Shown in pieces: positions 34,561 through 44,057 of a DNA stretch of 64,000 nucleotides. The stretch lies in the NCBI RefSeq assembly GCF_002295115.1, contig NZ_NSFV01000002.1:310001-374000 (forward strand), in the 5' to 3' direction. The position numbers and the translations under genes are program-made. This stretch comes from Mesorhizobium sp. WSM4311. GTDB taxonomy: Bacteria; Pseudomonadota; Alphaproteobacteria; Rhizobiales; Rhizobiaceae. How positions within the stretch are numbered: position 1 is the first letter of the stretch; each line of letters starts with the position of its first letter. The notes under the pieces were generated by a model that did no database searches, was not told the origin of the DNA, and worked only from the letters and a program-made list of their open reading frames with translations.

Positions 34561-36225
34561 TTAGGCCTTCGATGCCTTTTCGAGGAACAGCTGCGACATG
34601 GCGGTCGGCTGCACGCCGGCCACGCCTTTCGCCGTTGCCGTCAGGTAGTCGTAGAAATAGCCGAAGATGACGGGCGTTTCCTCGAGCAGCAGCTTCTGGA
34701 TCTTGCCCGCCGTCGCCTTTTGCGCCTCGAGATCGAGCGCCGCGATATAGCTGGTCGCCAGCGTGTCATAGTCCTTGTTCTTGAAGTGCGCGGCGTTCCA
34801 GGTGCCGTCGCTCTTCAGCGGTGCGGCAAGGTACACGTTCGGCACGCCGCGGTGACCATAGTCGGTGATGCCCATCACCGAATCCAGCCAGTTTGATTTG
34901 CCGAACACGGCGTCGCCGTAATACGCGCCCTGGTCCAGGATGTTGAGCTCCAGCTCGATGCCGATTTCCTTGACCCAGTTCTGGATCAGCTGGGCGTATT
35001 CGGGAATTTCCAGGTAGCGCTCGGTGGTCAGCGTCACCTTGAAACCCTTGCCGGCGCCGGCCGCTTCCATCAGCTGCTTGGCCTGCGCGATGTCCTGCTT
35101 GCGCTGCGGTATGCTCGTATCGGTCGAAGGGTAGACGGCCGCGAACGGGCTGTCATTGCCGAGCGCCGAGCGACCCTTCATCAGGCCTGCGGCCAGCTTG
35201 TCGCGGTCGAGGCAGAGCGCGATGGCACGGCGCACGCGCGCGTCCTTCAGCGGGCCGTCGTCGCAGCGCATATGCAGTTGCTGGTGGGCCGACGACTTCA
35301 GGCTGATGATGTCGACGCTCGGATCATTGAGCAGGGCGACGCCGGCCAGCACCGGCATCTGGTTGATGATGTCGATCTGTCCGCCCTGCAGCGCCAGGAT
35401 CTGCGGCTGCATGTCGGCGAAGAAGGTGAATTCGGTCCGCTCCGGCAGCGCCTTTTCGCCCCAATAGTCCTCGTTGCGGACGAAGGAGGCGCCGACCTTG
35501 GCCGTGTATTTCTCGAGCTTGAACGGGCCGGTGCCGTCGAAGCTTTTCTCGTAGTCGCCCTTGTAGCTCGCCGGGATGATGACGGCGTTATAGTTGTCCG
35601 ACGACACCATGTAGGGGAAATTGCCGTTCGGCGCGTCGAGATGGAATTCCACCGTGTAGTCGTCGACCTTCTTGGTGGCGCCCTTCTGCAGGATGCCGGT
35701 GAACACCGACAGGGCGTTGGACGAGTTTGCCGGGTCGGCGAGGCGGTCGATGCTGGCCACGACGTCGTCGGCCTTCATCTCGCCGCCGGAGTGGAATTTG
35801 ACGCCCTTGCGCAGCTTGAAGGTCCACACCGTGCCGTTGTCGTTCGGCTTCCAGCTTTCGGCCAGCGCCGGCTTGAGCATCAGGTCGGGGCCGTCGACGC
35901 AGAGGAATTCGGCAACCTGCTGCAGGATCAGCAGGCCGCCGGCATCGGCGATGGTGACCGGGTCGATGGTTGCCGCCGGCACGCTGCTGCCGACACGGAT
36001 GGTCGCGCCAGGCGCGCCCTGCGCGCGGGCGAGCGACGGCATGCCACTGAAGCCGGCAGCGGTGGTGATGCCGCCCAAAAGCGGCAGCGACAGGCCGAGC
36101 AGGCTGCCGTGGCGAATGAAGTCGCGGCGGCTGACACGGCCGTCGACGAGACCGTCGATGAGATGGTTTTCGAGCGGCGAGCGATTGCGTCGGATCAGGT
36201 CGAGAATGCGGTAGTTCTTGCTCAT
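34561..36225 (-). CDS. Family-5 ABC substrate-binding protein with Tat-type leader (paralogue 2)
   Basis: A 554-residue DppA-like binding protein. The leader VSRRDFIRHGSLLGLSLPLLGG carries the twin arginines. It matches paralogue 1 (27932-29587) over its whole length, for example SNALSVFTGIL, HLDAPNGNFPYMVS and GTGPFKLEKYTAKVGASFVRNEDYWGEKALPE. It is first in the operon with two permeases and the double ATPase. Ligand unknown; nearby enolase-family enzymes hint at a sugar acid or an amino-acid derivative rather than a peptide. Confidence 0.87.
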   Translation of the reverse strand: MSKNYRILDLIRRNRSPLENHLIDGLVDGRVSRRDFIRHGSLLGLSLPLLGGITTAAGFSGMPSLARAQGAPGATIRVGSSVPAATIDPVTIADAGGLLILQQVAEFLCVDGPDLMLKPALAESWKPNDNGTVWTFKLRKGVKFHSGGEMKADDVVASIDRLADPANSSNALSVFTGILQKGATKKVDDYTVEFHLDAPNGNFPYMVSSDNYNAVIIPASYKGDYEKSFDGTGPFKLEKYTAKVGASFVRNEDYWGEKALPERTEFTFFADMQPQILALQGGQIDIINQMPVLAGVALLNDPSVDIISLKSSAHQQLHMRCDDGPLKDARVRRAIALCLDRDKLAAGLMKGRSALGNDSPFAAVYPSTDTSIPQRKQDIAQAKQLMEAAGAGKGFKVTLTTERYLEIPEYAQLIQNWVKEIGIELELNILDQGAYYGDAVFGKSNWLDSVMGITDYGHRGVPNVYLAAPLKSDGTWNAAHFKNKDYDTLATSYIAALDLEAQKATAGKIQKLLLEETPVIFGYFYDYLTATAKGVAGVQPTAMSQLFLEKASKA

Positions 36226-36488
36226 GGGTTTAACCCTTTCCCCTTGTTTCTTATGGCTGAAGAAAGCACTTCCGGTTGACGAAATTCCGTGGAGTTCTCC
36301 TTGCCCCGGCCGTCAACGAAGTCGGTCGACCGGGACTGTAGCATGCGGCTTTATCCGGTCCATCCGATCGTTGCGGCGAAGCGGTCAGATTTTCTTGAGG
36401 ATGTTTCCACCCATCCGGTCCTGCCGTCGCGACCCAATCGCGGCGGCGGCTTGTTTCTTGACGACGTCTCCTTTCCCTTCTCGTTCTC

Positions 36489-37673
36489 CTAGTTCAGCGG
36501 CAGGCGGCGATATGTGCCGGGCTTCGCCGGGTCGTGATATTTGTTGCACGGGCCGTTCTCGGCGAAATCGCGATGGCAGGCCGCGAGGTTTTTCCGCGAC
36601 AAGGTGACGCCGAGACCGGGACCTTCCGGGACGTGCACGACATTGTTCCTCGGCGAAAACGGCCCTTCCTCGGTGATGTCCATGGGCTGCATGCGAAACA
36701 GCGACTGGTTGGGCTCCCGGATCCAGCCGAGCGCCGCGCACAGGTGCAGGTAGGCGGCGCTGCCGATGCCGCTGTCGCCGCTGTAGCACCAGAAATCGAC
36801 GCCGGCATGCTCGCAGGCGCCGACGAAACGCAGCAGGCGGCCGATGCCGCCATGCGCCGTCGGATTGCCGACGAAGGCATCCGGAACCTTGAGGTCCATG
36901 GCACGCGCAATGTCGATGTTGTGGGTGGAAAACGGGATCGAGCAATGTTGCCGCAGCTGCCGCATCTCCTCGATGGTCGCCACCGGATCCTCCCAGTTGC
37001 GCACGCCGAGCTCTTCGAGCGGCCGCGCCAGCCGCCGCGCCGTCGGCAGCGAATAGGCCTGGTTGGAATCGATGCGGATCATCGCCTCGTCGCCGAGCTT
37101 TGCGCGGATCAGCTCGACCATTCTCAGCGAGACTTTCGGGTCTTCGGTCGAGAACTTGCCTTCGAAGAAGGTCGTACCATGCGTCTCGTGCAGTTCGACG
37201 CAATAATCGGCGACTTCTTCCGGCGTCGTCTCGCCTTTCACATCGGGCCCGTCGCCGCGCAGCGAGAAATAGTCGGTGAACGGGATGTGCTTGCGCACGG
37301 CGCCGCCGAGCAGCTGGTAGAGCGGCTGGTTCCACGCCTTGCCGCGCAGGTCCCACAGTGCCATCTCGATCGCGCCGAAACCCATGATGCGGGTGCGGTC
37401 GTTGATCGACTGCACACCGGTCCAGTAGGGCAGGCAGACATGCTCGGCGCCGGCGATGTCGAAGGCATCGCGGCCAACCAGGCGCTCGGCCAGAACATCA
37501 TTGATGATTGCGGCCGCCGCCGGCGTCGGCGCCTCGCCGAGGCCGACCAGCCCATCCTCGGTCTCGACCTCGACAATGGTCTGCGAAAAACCGTCGAGCT
37601 CGCCGAACACCCAGCCATAGGGTGCTTCGAGACGAAGATTGATCGGTGTGGCCGTGATGCCTCGGATCTTCAT
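36489..37673 (-). CDS. Enolase-superfamily sugar-acid dehydratase-like enzyme
   Basis: A 394-residue mandelate racemase/enolase-superfamily protein, starting at ATG 37673. Likely acid/base Lys is K173 (FEGKFS); metal ligands would be D202 (RIDSNQ), E228 (NWEDP) and N252 (THNID). An Asn as third ligand is seen in the glucarate dehydratase subgroup, so dehydration of a sugar diacid or related acid is plausible. The start lies 2 bp downstream of the neighbouring enolase-family stop. The residue assignments are mine by eye, not from an alignment. Confidence 0.78.
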   Translation of the reverse strand: MKIRGITATPINLRLEAPYGWVFGELDGFSQTIVEVETEDGLVGLGEAPTPAAAAIINDVLAERLVGRDAFDIAGAEHVCLPYWTGVQSINDRTRIMGFGAIEMALWDLRGKAWNQPLYQLLGGAVRKHIPFTDYFSLRGDGPDVKGETTPEEVADYCVELHETHGTTFFEGKFSTEDPKVSLRMVELIRAKLGDEAMIRIDSNQAYSLPTARRLARPLEELGVRNWEDPVATIEEMRQLRQHCSIPFSTHNIDIARAMDLKVPDAFVGNPTAHGGIGRLLRFVGACEHAGVDFWCYSGDSGIGSAAYLHLCAALGWIREPNQSLFRMQPMDITEEGPFSPRNNVVHVPEGPGLGVTLSRKNLAACHRDFAENGPCNKYHDPAKPGTYRRLPLN

Positions 37674-37674
37674 C

Positions 37675-38778
37675 TCAGCCGACCTCGAAGAAAGGCTTGC
37701 CGAGCAGGCTCGGATCCACATCGATGCCGAGGCCGGGGCCGTCCGGAATGCCCATATGGCTGCCGGTGACCGGCGGGGCGTTGAAGGCCGTGCGCACCGT
37801 CACCCATTCATGGAAGGCAATGGCATGCAGCCTGCGCTCCTCCGGCGTCGACAGCGACAGATGCGCCATCGCTGCCGTGTCGATCTCGGCGCCGCCTGTG
37901 TCCTCGACAGTGATCATGAAGCCGAGGTCGACGGCAACGTCGCGGATCTGGCGCGTCTTCGTCACGCCACCCAGCCGCGAGATCTTCAGCGTCAGCCCGT
38001 CGGCCGCGCCCAGGCGATGAATCTCCAGCATCTCCTCCAGCGAGGTGACGGATTCGTCGAGCACCATCGGCTTGTCGAGCATGCGGCGCACCGACATGTT
38101 CTCCTCGAGCGTCGTGCAGGGCTGCTCGAACGTGTAGTCGATGCCACGCGTGGCATCGGCGAACTGCCGGGCCTGGTAGGGTGTCCAGCCGGCATTGGCG
38201 TCGCAGAAAATCACCGTACCTTTCGGCACCGCCGAGGCGACTGTCGTCACTCGCTCGATGTCGTCGTGCACGTTGCCGCCAACCTTGACCTGCAGACGGC
38301 GACAGCCCTCGGCGATGATCCTTTTTGCCAGTGCCGCCATCTGATCGAGCGTGCCGTGGGTGACGACCCGGTAGGTCTCCGCCATATCGCTCTCCTTGCC
38401 GCCGAGCAGCGTCACCAGCGGCACATCGGCGGCGCGCGCGGCGAGATCCCAGCACGCCATGTCGAGCGCCGATTTGATATAGGGATGGCCCTTGAACACC
38501 GTGTCCATCAGCCGGCCGATCCTGGCCAGCCCGCGCGGGTCGTGGCCGATGAGATGCGGCGCGATTTCCGGCACGCCCGCGCGTGTTCCCGCCGGAAACG
38601 CGGCCGAGTAGAAATTGCCGAGCGGCGCCATCTCGCCCCAGCCGGTCAGGCCGCTGTCGGCGGTGATGGCGACGATCACCGCGTCGAAGGCGTCGGCCTG
38701 GCGCCCCTTGGACATGCGGTAGGGGCCGTCCACGAAGGGCTGCACGACACGGTAGGCTTTGATGGATTTGATCTGCAC
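37675..38778 (-). CDS. Enolase-superfamily epimerase or dehydratase (MLE subgroup)
   Basis: A 367-residue enolase-superfamily protein. It keeps a two-lysine active site (K165 in LQVKVGG and K265 in LTLKISRLGG) and metal ligands D193, E218 and D241. This matches the muconate-lactonising-enzyme subgroup, which includes hydroxyproline-betaine/proline-betaine 2-epimerase and cis-3-hydroxyproline dehydratase. Since K165 is in a single-Lys VKV rather than KxK motif, those amino-acid-derivative enzymes are the best guess. It lies with a second enolase-family gene between the Dpp-type importer and a GntR regulator. Confidence 0.76.
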   Translation of the reverse strand: MQIKSIKAYRVVQPFVDGPYRMSKGRQADAFDAVIVAITADSGLTGWGEMAPLGNFYSAAFPAGTRAGVPEIAPHLIGHDPRGLARIGRLMDTVFKGHPYIKSALDMACWDLAARAADVPLVTLLGGKESDMAETYRVVTHGTLDQMAALAKRIIAEGCRRLQVKVGGNVHDDIERVTTVASAVPKGTVIFCDANAGWTPYQARQFADATRGIDYTFEQPCTTLEENMSVRRMLDKPMVLDESVTSLEEMLEIHRLGAADGLTLKISRLGGVTKTRQIRDVAVDLGFMITVEDTGGAEIDTAAMAHLSLSTPEERRLHAIAFHEWVTVRTAFNAPPVTGSHMGIPDGPGLGIDVDPSLLGKPFFEVG

Positions 38779-38814
38779 TCTGTCTGTCCGCTGGCTGCGA
38801 TGTCTGGGAATTGG

Positions 38815-39507
38815 TCAGGCGCCCTTCGACAGGCGCTGTTCGAGGCTGCGCGCATAGGAGAGCAACTGCTCGAAGTCGAGATTGATATGTTCTCGTGCGT
38901 GACGCTGGGCAGCGCGCATATCGGCGCCCTTCATCAGGTGCACGTAGGTTTCATGGACGTCTTCGGCCGGCACCGGCTCGTTGCGCGCATGCTGGTGCAG
39001 CGCGAAATACATTTGCAGCCGGCTGGTCAGCCGCTGCCAGGTTTCCAGAAGCACCGAATTGTCGGCCCACTCATAGATCAGGCCATGCAGTTGCAGCGCC
39101 GTTTCGATCTGCCTTGTGGTGTCGAGGTTGCGTGTCGCCTGTTTCACCGCTTCGTGGCGCCGGTCAAGTTCGTCGAAGAAACGCTGGTCGCGCTGTGGCC
39201 ATGTCCGTTCGATGGCGAACTCGTCGAGCACCTGGTTGAGCGAATAGGCATCGTCGATGTCCTTGGCGGTGACGTCGATGACGAAGGTGCCGGCATAGGG
39301 GATGCTGGTCAGGATGCCTTCCTGCACCAGCTCGCGCATCGCCTCGCGCAATGGCGCGCGGCTGACCCGCATCTGTTCGGAGATTCTGAGCTCGTTGAGC
39401 TTCTGGCCGGGTTGCAGTTGCCCGGTCAGGATGGCGCGCCGCAGCAGCGCGACGATTTCGGCGCGACGCGTCGTATCGGCAATCGGGCTGAAATCCGTCT
39501 TCACCAT
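38815..39507 (-). CDS. GntR-family regulator, FCD (FadR) subgroup
   Basis: A 230-residue regulator. An N-terminal winged helix (RRAEIVALLRRAILTGQLQPGQKLNELRISEQMRVSRAPLREAMRELVQEG) is followed by an alpha-helical FCD ligand domain with candidate metal His residues. The ATG at 39507 is chosen because the family starts just before the wHTH; an upstream in-frame start adds 10 residues. A perfect 16-bp palindrome lies 38 bp upstream. It probably controls the two enolase genes 36 bp downstream and the importer. Confidence 0.86.
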   Translation of the reverse strand: MVKTDFSPIADTTRRAEIVALLRRAILTGQLQPGQKLNELRISEQMRVSRAPLREAMRELVQEGILTSIPYAGTFVIDVTAKDIDDAYSLNQVLDEFAIERTWPQRDQRFFDELDRRHEAVKQATRNLDTTRQIETALQLHGLIYEWADNSVLLETWQRLTSRLQMYFALHQHARNEPVPAEDVHETYVHLMKGADMRAAQRHAREHINLDFEQLLSYARSLEQRLSKGA

Positions 39508-39544
39508 CCGGCCCACTCCCAGCGAGTACAGCGGCAAGACAATC

Positions 39545-39560
39545 AGATTGTCGACAATCT
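39545..39560. promoter_or_regulatory. GntR operator: perfect 16-bp palindrome
   Basis: AGATTGTCGACAATCT is perfectly self-complementary. Its centre TTGTC-GACAA fits the TNGT/ACNA pattern bound by FadR-type GntR proteins. It lies 38 bp upstream of the GntR start, so autoregulation is likely. Confidence 0.65.
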
Positions 39561-39701
39561 AACAAGAGACTATTTATGCATTCACGCTGCCAAGGCCGAC
39601 CGCGCCGATGTGGCCGCTCTTGTCGGCCTGCTTGTAAATGCGGCGCCTACGACCCGTGGGAAGGTCGCCGGCGCCGCGCGGAAACCGGGCCTGCGGGGGA
39701 G

Positions 39702-40856
39702 TCAGGTAGCCGGTTTCTGTGGCAGTGGCGAGATCGGCATTCCGGGCCCGATCTTCTGCAGATTGCCTGTGATCACCTGGTCGCCTTCCGAGACGCCACT
39801 CAAGATCGCTACAAGGTCACCGCTGGTCGGGCCGAGCGAGACCAGCCGCTGGTCGACCGTGTTGCCCTTGCCGACGACGTAGAGATATTTGCCGAGCTGG
39901 CTCGAGCCCAGCGCCGTCTGCGGCACCATCAGCGCGTCCGGCTGTTGCCTGATGTGCAGCCGCACGCGGACGTACTGGCCAGGCATGAGCGTGAACTTCG
40001 CATTGCCGATGGTGGCGCGCGCGGTGATGGTGCCGGTCGAGTGGTCGACCGTGTTGTCGACGAAGGTGAGTTCGCCCTTCTGGCTGGTCTCGGTCTGACC
40101 CGGCAGCAGGACTTCGACATCGACCGGGCCGGCCGCGCGGGCCTGCTCGATCTCGGCCAGATCCGTCTCGCTCGGATTGAAGGTGACATAGATCGGGTCG
40201 AGCTGCACCAGCGTGTTCAGCACCGTGCCGGCGACGCTGACCAGCGTTCCGACCGAAGCCTGGTTGCGGCCCAAGCGTCCGGTGAACGGCGCATGGATCT
40301 CGGCGTAGCTCAGATTGAGCTCCGCCGTGCGCACGGCCGCTTGGTTAAGCGCCAGCGACGCCTGCGCTTCGCGCAAGGTGCTGGTGCGCTGGTCGAAGCT
40401 GTCCTTGTCCAGATAACCGCTCTTGGCGAGCTCGGTGCCGCGGCCGAGATTGGACCGCGCATAGTCGAGGGTCGCCGTATCGCGCTGGACCTGGGCTTTC
40501 GCCTGGTCGAGCGCGGCCTGGAAGTCGTCGGGCGAGACCCTGTAGAGAAGGTCGCCTTGCCGCACATCCGCGCCGTCCTGCGCCGTCTGTTCCTGCAAAT
40601 AGCCCGGCACGCGCGCCTGCAGCGTGATGCTGCGGATAGGCTCGATGCGGGCGGCATAGTCGAGATAGATCGGGATCGTCTTCTTGACCACGCTCGCCAC
40701 CGGCACCGGCATGACGAATGCCGCCGGAGCGGGCGTTGCCGCACCGGCCGTGCCGGTGCTCAGCCTGAGATTGCCCATATCGAGCAGGTGGACGCTGGCC
40801 ACGGAGATCGCGCCCACCGCGACGGCCGCTCCCAAAGCGATTTTCCATTTACGCAT
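39702..40856 (-). CDS. RND efflux periplasmic adaptor (membrane fusion protein)
   Basis: A 384-residue HlyD/AcrA-type adaptor. An N-terminal membrane segment or lipid-free signal (residues 7-26) is followed by the lipoyl half-motif LQARVPGYLQEQTAQDGADVRQGDLLYRV, an alpha-helical hairpin, the second lipoyl half (LSYAEIHAPFTGRLGRNQASVGTLVS) and a C-terminal beta-barrel. It is 15 bp downstream of the RND pump. No outer-membrane channel gene follows, so the pump must borrow one. Confidence 0.9.
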   Translation of the reverse strand: MRKWKIALGAAVAVGAISVASVHLLDMGNLRLSTGTAGAATPAPAAFVMPVPVASVVKKTIPIYLDYAARIEPIRSITLQARVPGYLQEQTAQDGADVRQGDLLYRVSPDDFQAALDQAKAQVQRDTATLDYARSNLGRGTELAKSGYLDKDSFDQRTSTLREAQASLALNQAAVRTAELNLSYAEIHAPFTGRLGRNQASVGTLVSVAGTVLNTLVQLDPIYVTFNPSETDLAEIEQARAAGPVDVEVLLPGQTETSQKGELTFVDNTVDHSTGTITARATIGNAKFTLMPGQYVRVRLHIRQQPDALMVPQTALGSSQLGKYLYVVGKGNTVDQRLVSLGPTSGDLVAILSGVSEGDQVITGNLQKIGPGMPISPLPQKPAT

Positions 40857-40871
40857 AATATTTCTCCAATC

Positions 40872-43800
40872 TTATTCGGCCGCTTCCGCCAGGGGAGGGA
40901 AGGCGGGTTCGGCAGTTGGTTCAGTATGCCTGGAGGCGGGTTCGCCGCTTTCGCGGCGCTCCCGCAACTGTTCGATGACCGCGTAGAAGACCGGCACGAA
41001 CACCAGCGACAGGATAGTCGCGGCGACCATGCCGCCAAACACCGTGGTGCCGATCGACTGGCGGCTTGCGGCACCGGCGCCGGTGGCGAACATCAGCGGC
41101 AGCACGCCGAGGATGAAGGCGAAGGCCGTCATCAGGATTGGCCGCAGCCTGAGCCGGGCGGCTTCCATCGCCGCCTCGACGATGCTGAGGCCCTCCTCGC
41201 GTCGCCGCCTGGCGAACTCGACGATCAGGATCGCGTTCTTGGCCGCCAGGCCGATCAGCATGACGAAGCCGATCTGCGAGTAGACGTCGATCTGCATGCC
41301 GCGCACCGATAGGGCCGCGAAGGCACCGAACAAGGCCAATGGCACCGCCAGCAGCACCATGAACGGCATCGCCCAGCTCTCATATTGCGCCGCCAGGATC
41401 AGGAAGACGAAGACGATGGCGAGGCCGAAGACGACGGACGCGATCGATCCCGCCTTGAGCTCCTGGAAGGTGATGCCGGTCCATTCGAAACCGAAATCCC
41501 TGGGGAGCGCGGTGGCCGCCGCCCGTTCCATGGCAGCGACAGCCTGGCCCGAGGAGAAGCCCGGCGCGGCACCGCCATTGATCGAGGCCGAAGCGTTGTT
41601 GTTGTAGTGCGGCACGGTTTCCGGCCCGACGAACGGCACCAGCTTGCCCAGCGTGCTGAGCGGCACCATGCCGCCCGACGCGTTGCGTACATAGAGCCGC
41701 GAAATGTCGGCGGCGCCGGCACGTGCATCCTTGTCGGCCTGGATGGTCACCCGGAAGGTGCGGCCGAACAGGTTGAAGTCATTCACGTAGAGCGAGCCGA
41801 GATAGATCTGCAGCGTGTTGAAGACATCGGGCAGGTTGAGGCCGAGAAGCTTGGCCTTGCTACGGTCGAGGTCGTAGTTGAACTGCGGCGTCGAGGTCGA
41901 GAATGGCGAGAACAACTGCTGCGGATTGATTTCCGGCTGCTTGCGCGCCTCGGCGATCACGGCTTGCGTCGCGTCATTGAGGGCCGTGCTGCCGCGACCG
42001 GTGAGATCCTCGACGACGAATTCGAAGCCGCCCGTGGTGCCGATGCCCGGGATCGAAGGCGGATCGAAGGAGAGCGCGAAAGCTTCCGGAATCTGCATCA
42101 GCTTGCCGCGCACGTCGGCGACGAGCTTCGATGCGCTCTGGTCGGGGCCACGCTCTTCCCATGGTTTTAGGATGGCGAACTCGACAGCCGAGTTCGACTG
42201 CGCCGCACTGGTCAGGAAGTTCAGGCCGCTGATCGAGCCGACAATGTCGACGCCGGGCGTTGCCTGCAGGATGTCACGCGCCTTCTGGGCCACCGCGTCG
42301 GTGCGCTCGAGCGAGGCACCGTCGGGCAACTGGATGACGACGAAGAAATAGCCCTGGTCCTCGACCGGAAGGAAGGTCGACGGCAGTTTCTGCCAGACGA
42401 AATAGGTGGCGACCAACCCGGCGGCGAACAGGCCGAGCATGATCCAGCGCAGGCGGATCAGGAAGCGCACACCATGGGCGTAGGCATGCGACAGCCTGTC
42501 GAAGCCGGTGTTGAACCAGCGGAACAGGAAGAACTGCGGCCCATGGCGATGACGCAGGAAAGCGGCACTGAGCGCAGGGCTCAGCGTCAGCGAATTGAAG
42601 GCCGAGATGCCGACCGAAATCGCCACCGTCAGCGCGAACTGGTTGTAGAGCCGCCCCGACACGCCCGGAATGAAGGCGACCGGCACGAACACGGCCATCA
42701 GCACCGCGGTGGTGGCGATGATCGGACCGGTGACTTCGGCCATGGCGGCCTTGGTCGCCGCCAATGGTTTCAGCCCGGCCTCGAGCTGTCGTTCGACATT
42801 CTCGACCACCACGATGGCGTCGTCGACGACAAGGCCGATCGCCAGCACCATGCCGAGCAAGGAGAGCATGTTGAGCGAGAAGCCCAGCATCTCCATGACG
42901 ACCAGCGTCGCCACCAGCGACACCGGAATGGCGATGGTCGGGATGATGGTCGTGCGCCAGCTCTGCAGGAAGATGAACACCACGGCGACGACCAGCACCA
43001 GCGCTTCGCCGAGCGTGATCAGCACGTCATGCATCGACGCCGAGACGAAGCGCGTCGTGTCGTAGTGCATGGCATAGGACACGCCCTTCGGGAAACGCGC
43101 CGACAGTTCCTGCATCTTGTCCTTGACGCGCTGCTGAAGGTCGAGCGCGTTGGAACCGGGCATCTGGTAGACGGCGAGGACCACGGTCGGGTCCTTGCCG
43201 AAGAACGCCGAGGACGAATATTGCAGCGCGCCGAGCTCGATGCGCGCGACGTCGCGCAGCCGCACCAGCGAGCCGGAGTCGGTGTTGGCGCGCACGACGA
43301 TGTCGCCGAATTCCTTCGGGTCGCTCAGGCGCCCGACGGCGTTGACCTGCATCTCGAAGGCGGTGCCGGCGGGCGCCGGCGACTGGCCGATCTTGCCGGC
43401 CGCCACCTGGACGTTCTGCTCGGCGATGGCATTCTGCACATCGACGGCGGTAATGCCGAGATTGGCAAGCTTGTCCGGATCGAGCCAGACGCGCATCGAA
43501 TAGCGCCGCTCGCCGAAGATCTGCACGTCGCCGACGCCTTGCAGCCGCTTCAGCGGATCGACGACCTGCAGATAGGCGAGGTTCGACAGCGCCACCGGAT
43601 CGACCGACTTGTCGGGCGAGGTGAGGTTGACGATGAGCACGAAGTTCGGGTTCTGCTTCTTGATCGTCACGCCGCCCTGGTTGACGATCGCCGGCAGCGA
43701 GGAGGCCGCCTGCGAGACGCGGTTCTGGACGTCGACGGCAGCGGTGCTCAGGGAGTAGCCGACATCGAAGGTGATGGTGATGGTCGAGGAGCCGTCATTG

Positions 43801-44057
43801 GAGCTCGTCGACGACATGTAGGTCATGCCCTGCACGCCGTTGATCTGCTGCTCCAGCGGCGTCGTCACCGTGTCGGCCACGACTTGCGCGCTGGCGCCCG
43901 GATAATGGGCGCTGACCACGACCTGGGGCGGCGTGATGTCTGGAAACTGCGAGACCGGCAGCAGGAAATAACAAATCGTCCCGGCGAGCACCATGATGAT
44001 GGCGATCGCCGACGCGAAGATCGGACGGTGAATGAAGAAATTTACCACGACACACAT
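40872..44057 (-). CDS. RND multidrug efflux pump, AcrB/MexF type
   Basis: A 1061-residue HAE1-family transporter with the usual 12 membrane helices and two large periplasmic loops. The proton-relay acidic pair lies in GLVVDDAIVVVENVERQL. The start is ATG at 44057 (MCVVVNFFIHRP); a GTG three codons later (MVNFFIHRP) looks more like the family N-terminus. It overlaps a small upstream gene by 16 bp. Divergent tetR with a strong dyad suggests repression relieved by a toxic substrate. Confidence 0.92.
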   Translation of the reverse strand: MCVVVNFFIHRPIFASAIAIIMVLAGTICYFLLPVSQFPDITPPQVVVSAHYPGASAQVVADTVTTPLEQQINGVQGMTYMSSTSSNDGSSTITITFDVGYSLSTAAVDVQNRVSQAASSLPAIVNQGGVTIKKQNPNFVLIVNLTSPDKSVDPVALSNLAYLQVVDPLKRLQGVGDVQIFGERRYSMRVWLDPDKLANLGITAVDVQNAIAEQNVQVAAGKIGQSPAPAGTAFEMQVNAVGRLSDPKEFGDIVVRANTDSGSLVRLRDVARIELGALQYSSSAFFGKDPTVVLAVYQMPGSNALDLQQRVKDKMQELSARFPKGVSYAMHYDTTRFVSASMHDVLITLGEALVLVVAVVFIFLQSWRTTIIPTIAIPVSLVATLVVMEMLGFSLNMLSLLGMVLAIGLVVDDAIVVVENVERQLEAGLKPLAATKAAMAEVTGPIIATTAVLMAVFVPVAFIPGVSGRLYNQFALTVAISVGISAFNSLTLSPALSAAFLRHRHGPQFFLFRWFNTGFDRLSHAYAHGVRFLIRLRWIMLGLFAAGLVATYFVWQKLPSTFLPVEDQGYFFVVIQLPDGASLERTDAVAQKARDILQATPGVDIVGSISGLNFLTSAAQSNSAVEFAILKPWEERGPDQSASKLVADVRGKLMQIPEAFALSFDPPSIPGIGTTGGFEFVVEDLTGRGSTALNDATQAVIAEARKQPEINPQQLFSPFSTSTPQFNYDLDRSKAKLLGLNLPDVFNTLQIYLGSLYVNDFNLFGRTFRVTIQADKDARAGAADISRLYVRNASGGMVPLSTLGKLVPFVGPETVPHYNNNASASINGGAAPGFSSGQAVAAMERAAATALPRDFGFEWTGITFQELKAGSIASVVFGLAIVFVFLILAAQYESWAMPFMVLLAVPLALFGAFAALSVRGMQIDVYSQIGFVMLIGLAAKNAILIVEFARRRREEGLSIVEAAMEAARLRLRPILMTAFAFILGVLPLMFATGAGAASRQSIGTTVFGGMVAATILSLVFVPVFYAVIEQLRERRESGEPASRHTEPTAEPAFPPLAEAAE

